Source: Chlorogloeopsis fritschii PCC 6912
Lineage (GTDB): Bacteria > Cyanobacteriota > Cyanobacteriia > Cyanobacteriales > Nostocaceae
Reading direction: 5' to 3'
Assembly (NCBI RefSeq): GCF_000317285.1
Contig: NZ_AJLN01000116.1
Span: 682,001-746,000 of the forward strand
DNA length: 64,000 bases
The translations under genes were made by a program, and so were the position numbers. The notes under the pieces were generated by a model. That model saw nothing but the letters and a program-made list of their open reading frames with translations, did not search any database and had not been told where the DNA came from. Positions 62,267 through 64,000 of this stretch are shown here, piece by piece (the first letter of the stretch is position 1; each line of letters begins with the position of its first letter).

Positions 62267-63397
62267 ATGATTCCTACTATTTCTACCATTCCCCTCCGGC
62301 AAATGGCTTCAGGCGATCGCTTATCTTTGCAAGTATACAAATTTATTGGCGCGCAGCCAGGCAAAAAGGTTTACATTCAATCTAATTTACATGGTGCAGA
62401 AATAGCTGGTAATGCAGTCATTCACCAGTTAATTGAGTTTTTGCTGACTGTCAATGACACTGATTTAAGTGGAGAAATTTGGTTAGTTCCTGTTTGTAAT
62501 CCAATGGGAACTAATGCACGCGCCCATAATTTTTCTCCTGGTAGATACTGTGTTTACGAATTCAAAGATTGGAATCGGATCTTTTGGGATTACGAAAAAG
62601 AAGCTGATGATTTAGCTGGGTTTGCTAAGTCTCAACTGAATCTAGATTTAGAGTTAGTAAAGCAAAACTATCGAGCTTTAATTCAGCAGAAGTTTGTTCA
62701 ACTTTTAAAAAAGATTACTTCTCCCAGTAGTGTGCTTTATACTGAAAAGTTTCGTTATCAACTTCAGTCTTTATGTTTAGATGCTGACTATTTGATTGAT
62801 TTACATAGTTCTACAAATCAAGGTCTTAATTACCTCTATTACTTTCGCGATCGCGAAACTAGTGCTAAACATTTCCTTATAGATTTGGGGATTTGGCTAG
62901 ATGAATATGACGGTGATGCTTTTGATGAAGCGTTTATCAAACCATGGTTAGCATTAGAAGAATGTTTTAAAAAACTGGGCAGAGAAATCCAATTTGATAT
63001 AGAAGCTTGGACACTGGAATTAGGTACGGGTATGCAGATGATTCCTGATGCCGTTGCTAAAGGTTTGAGGGGAGTAAAAAATTATTTAGTACAGAAAGGA
63101 GTGTTAAAAATTGCTGATTGTAATTTAGGCAATACTCATTCTCTTATCATGAAGTTTAAAACCAGAAGTAAGGTCAAAAAATATTATGCTCCTGTAGGTG
63201 GGATGATTCAATCAAGAGTTGAATTGGGTAGTGAAGTTAAAGCAGGAGAACGTATTTATCAAATTCTCAGTTTTAATAAAGAAGGTAAGTTACCAAGGGT
63301 GATTGATATCTGTGCTGAAGAGGATGGATTAGTTTATGATGCTTCCATCAACCAATCTGTGAATGAAGGGGAGTTTGTGATTGGAATAAGTAGTTAA
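62267..63397 (+). CDS. Aspartoacylase / succinylglutamate desuccinylase family protein
   Basis: This 376-residue member of the M14-like AspA/AstE zinc carboxypeptidase superfamily has zinc ligands in SNLHGAEIAGNAV (His, Glu near residues 42-45) and DYLIDLHSSTNQG (His near 180). LVPVCNPMGTNARAHNFSPG is typical. The C-terminal barrel (KYYAPVGGMIQSRVELGSEV, then AGERIYQIL) is like that of the family. It hydrolyses an N-acyl amino acid or related amide; the substrate is unknown. An inserted helical segment lies at about 105-160. Confidence 0.85.
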   Translation: MIPTISTIPLRQMASGDRLSLQVYKFIGAQPGKKVYIQSNLHGAEIAGNAVIHQLIEFLLTVNDTDLSGEIWLVPVCNPMGTNARAHNFSPGRYCVYEFKDWNRIFWDYEKEADDLAGFAKSQLNLDLELVKQNYRALIQQKFVQLLKKITSPSSVLYTEKFRYQLQSLCLDADYLIDLHSSTNQGLNYLYYFRDRETSAKHFLIDLGIWLDEYDGDAFDEAFIKPWLALEECFKKLGREIQFDIEAWTLELGTGMQMIPDAVAKGLRGVKNYLVQKGVLKIADCNLGNTHSLIMKFKTRSKVKKYYAPVGGMIQSRVELGSEVKAGERIYQILSFNKEGKLPRVIDICAEEDGLVYDASINQSVNEGEFVIGISS

Positions 63398-63615
63398 ATA
63401 TGGAGTTATCGCCATTTACCTTGCCTCTTCTTTAACTAACATTTGTTGTGAAAAACAAAATCTCCGAATTCTCAAACAATTTGGACATATATATTTAGAT
63501 TTTTCTTATACTTGTAAGGACAAAAGAAGATGAACGCAAGGAGCCGATTGGTGTAAGATACAATGGATGATGATTTTGTCTCTACAAAAATATACTAATA
63601 GCAAACACAGGGTAA

Positions 63616-64000
63616 ATGGAGTCCCAGGTGAATAGTAGCAATAATGACATCTTCTCTTTCTCAGGAGAGGTGATGATTCCTCAGGCTCCTCCTGAATTCA
63701 AGTCAGGTTTTATTGGCATTATCGGTCGCCCTAATGTCGGTAAATCTACTTTAATGAATCAGTTAGTAGGACAAAAAATTGCCATTACATCACCAGTAGC
63801 ACAAACTACACGCAACCGCTTGCAAGGCATTTTAACCACAAAAGATGCACAGCTAATTTTTGTGGACACTCCAGGAATTCACAAACCCCATCATCAGTTG
63901 GGGGAAGTGCTGGTACAAAATGCGAAAATCGCCATTGAATCTGTGGATGTAGTGCTATTTGTGGTTGATGCTACAACAACCTGTGGCGCAGGCGATCGCT
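63616..64000 (+). CDS. era: Era GTPase, partial (runs off the window)
   Basis: Only the N-terminal 128 codons are in the window. Era is a GTPase for 16S rRNA maturation and 30S assembly. The G1 motif GRPNVGKST, the G2-region segment [16 protein letters not shown] and G3 [14 protein letters not shown] are complete. The ATG at 63616 gives an N-terminal extension containing [20 protein letters not shown], as in relatives, while the ATG at 63673 with AGGAG 5 nt upstream is an alternative. Confidence 0.9.
   Translation, partial: MESQVNSSNNDIFSFSGEVMIPQAPPEFKSGFIGIIGRPNVGKSTLMNQLVGQKIAITSPVAQTTRNRLQGILTTKDAQLIFVDTPGIHKPHHQLGEVLVQNAKIAIESVDVVLFVVDATTTCGAGDR

Overview
The window comes from a cyanobacterium, most likely filamentous and Nostocales-like. 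The evidence is the HIP1 octamer GCGATCGC scattered through most genes, short tandem heptamer-like repeats (STRRs) in intergenic DNA, phycobiliprotein and chlorophyll-antenna genes, SbtA/SbtB bicarbonate uptake, tocopherol synthesis, and the grpE-dnaK-dnaJ-tusA-rsgA order typical of the group. I saw no tRNA, rRNA, prophage or complete insertion sequence. Species-level placement is not possible from the sequence alone.

Layout. 1-6114: chaperone operon grpE-dnaK-dnaJ followed by a TusA-like gene and rsgA. 6115-17924: mostly housekeeping genes (GH57 branching enzyme, phospholipase-D-like lipoprotein, cysteine desulfurase, DUF1995, pentapeptide protein, yraN, queA), separated by dispersed palindromic and tandem repeats, some of which have entered reading frames. 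17925-20306: a small accessory island with two toxin-antitoxin pairs, a transposase remnant, a DUF4259 pseudogene with two stop codons, a HicA remnant, a duplicated segment carrying a HIP1-bounded 8-bp inversion, and a 15-bp direct repeat at each end. 20307-36972: PilJ-type adenylate cyclase, two TPR proteins, KtrA/KtrB potassium uptake, two tocopherol genes, cobA-hemD (tetrapyrroles), coaE, a stress protein, a Uma2 nuclease, TldD, a DUF2079 membrane protein and a GT4 glycosyltransferase. 36973-37769: several copies of an apparently undescribed hairpin-plus-tail element whose stem shows compensatory base changes. 37770-39781: sbtA-sbtB-carbonic anhydrase operon (inorganic carbon uptake). 41528-43626: type II restriction-modification pair in a HIP1-free stretch.

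43681-47689: the most interesting region, a low-light photoacclimation (LoLiP-type) cassette. It holds apcD4 and apcB3, allophycocyanin paralogs of the kind reported to make far-red-absorbing AP assemblies, and a convergent isiX-like CP43-family chlorophyll antenna gene. A LysR regulator is transcribed divergently from apcD4. The IsiX-like protein carries a 125-residue C-terminal tail with regularly spaced tyrosine motifs.

48453-52962: a PhnD-like binding lipoprotein in an overlapping operon with two hybrid histidine kinases and no transporter, so probably a sensing unit. 53162-55424: a small unknown protein, an S41 protease and a low-molecular-weight phosphatase. 55515-57889: a 33-repeat CRISPR array with no cas genes in the window, probably transcribed leftwards from a leader at 57890-58151. 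58152-64000: a second cysteine desulfurase, a large exported hydrolase, a DUF99 protein, an aspartoacylase-family protein and the 5' part of era, cut by the window edge.
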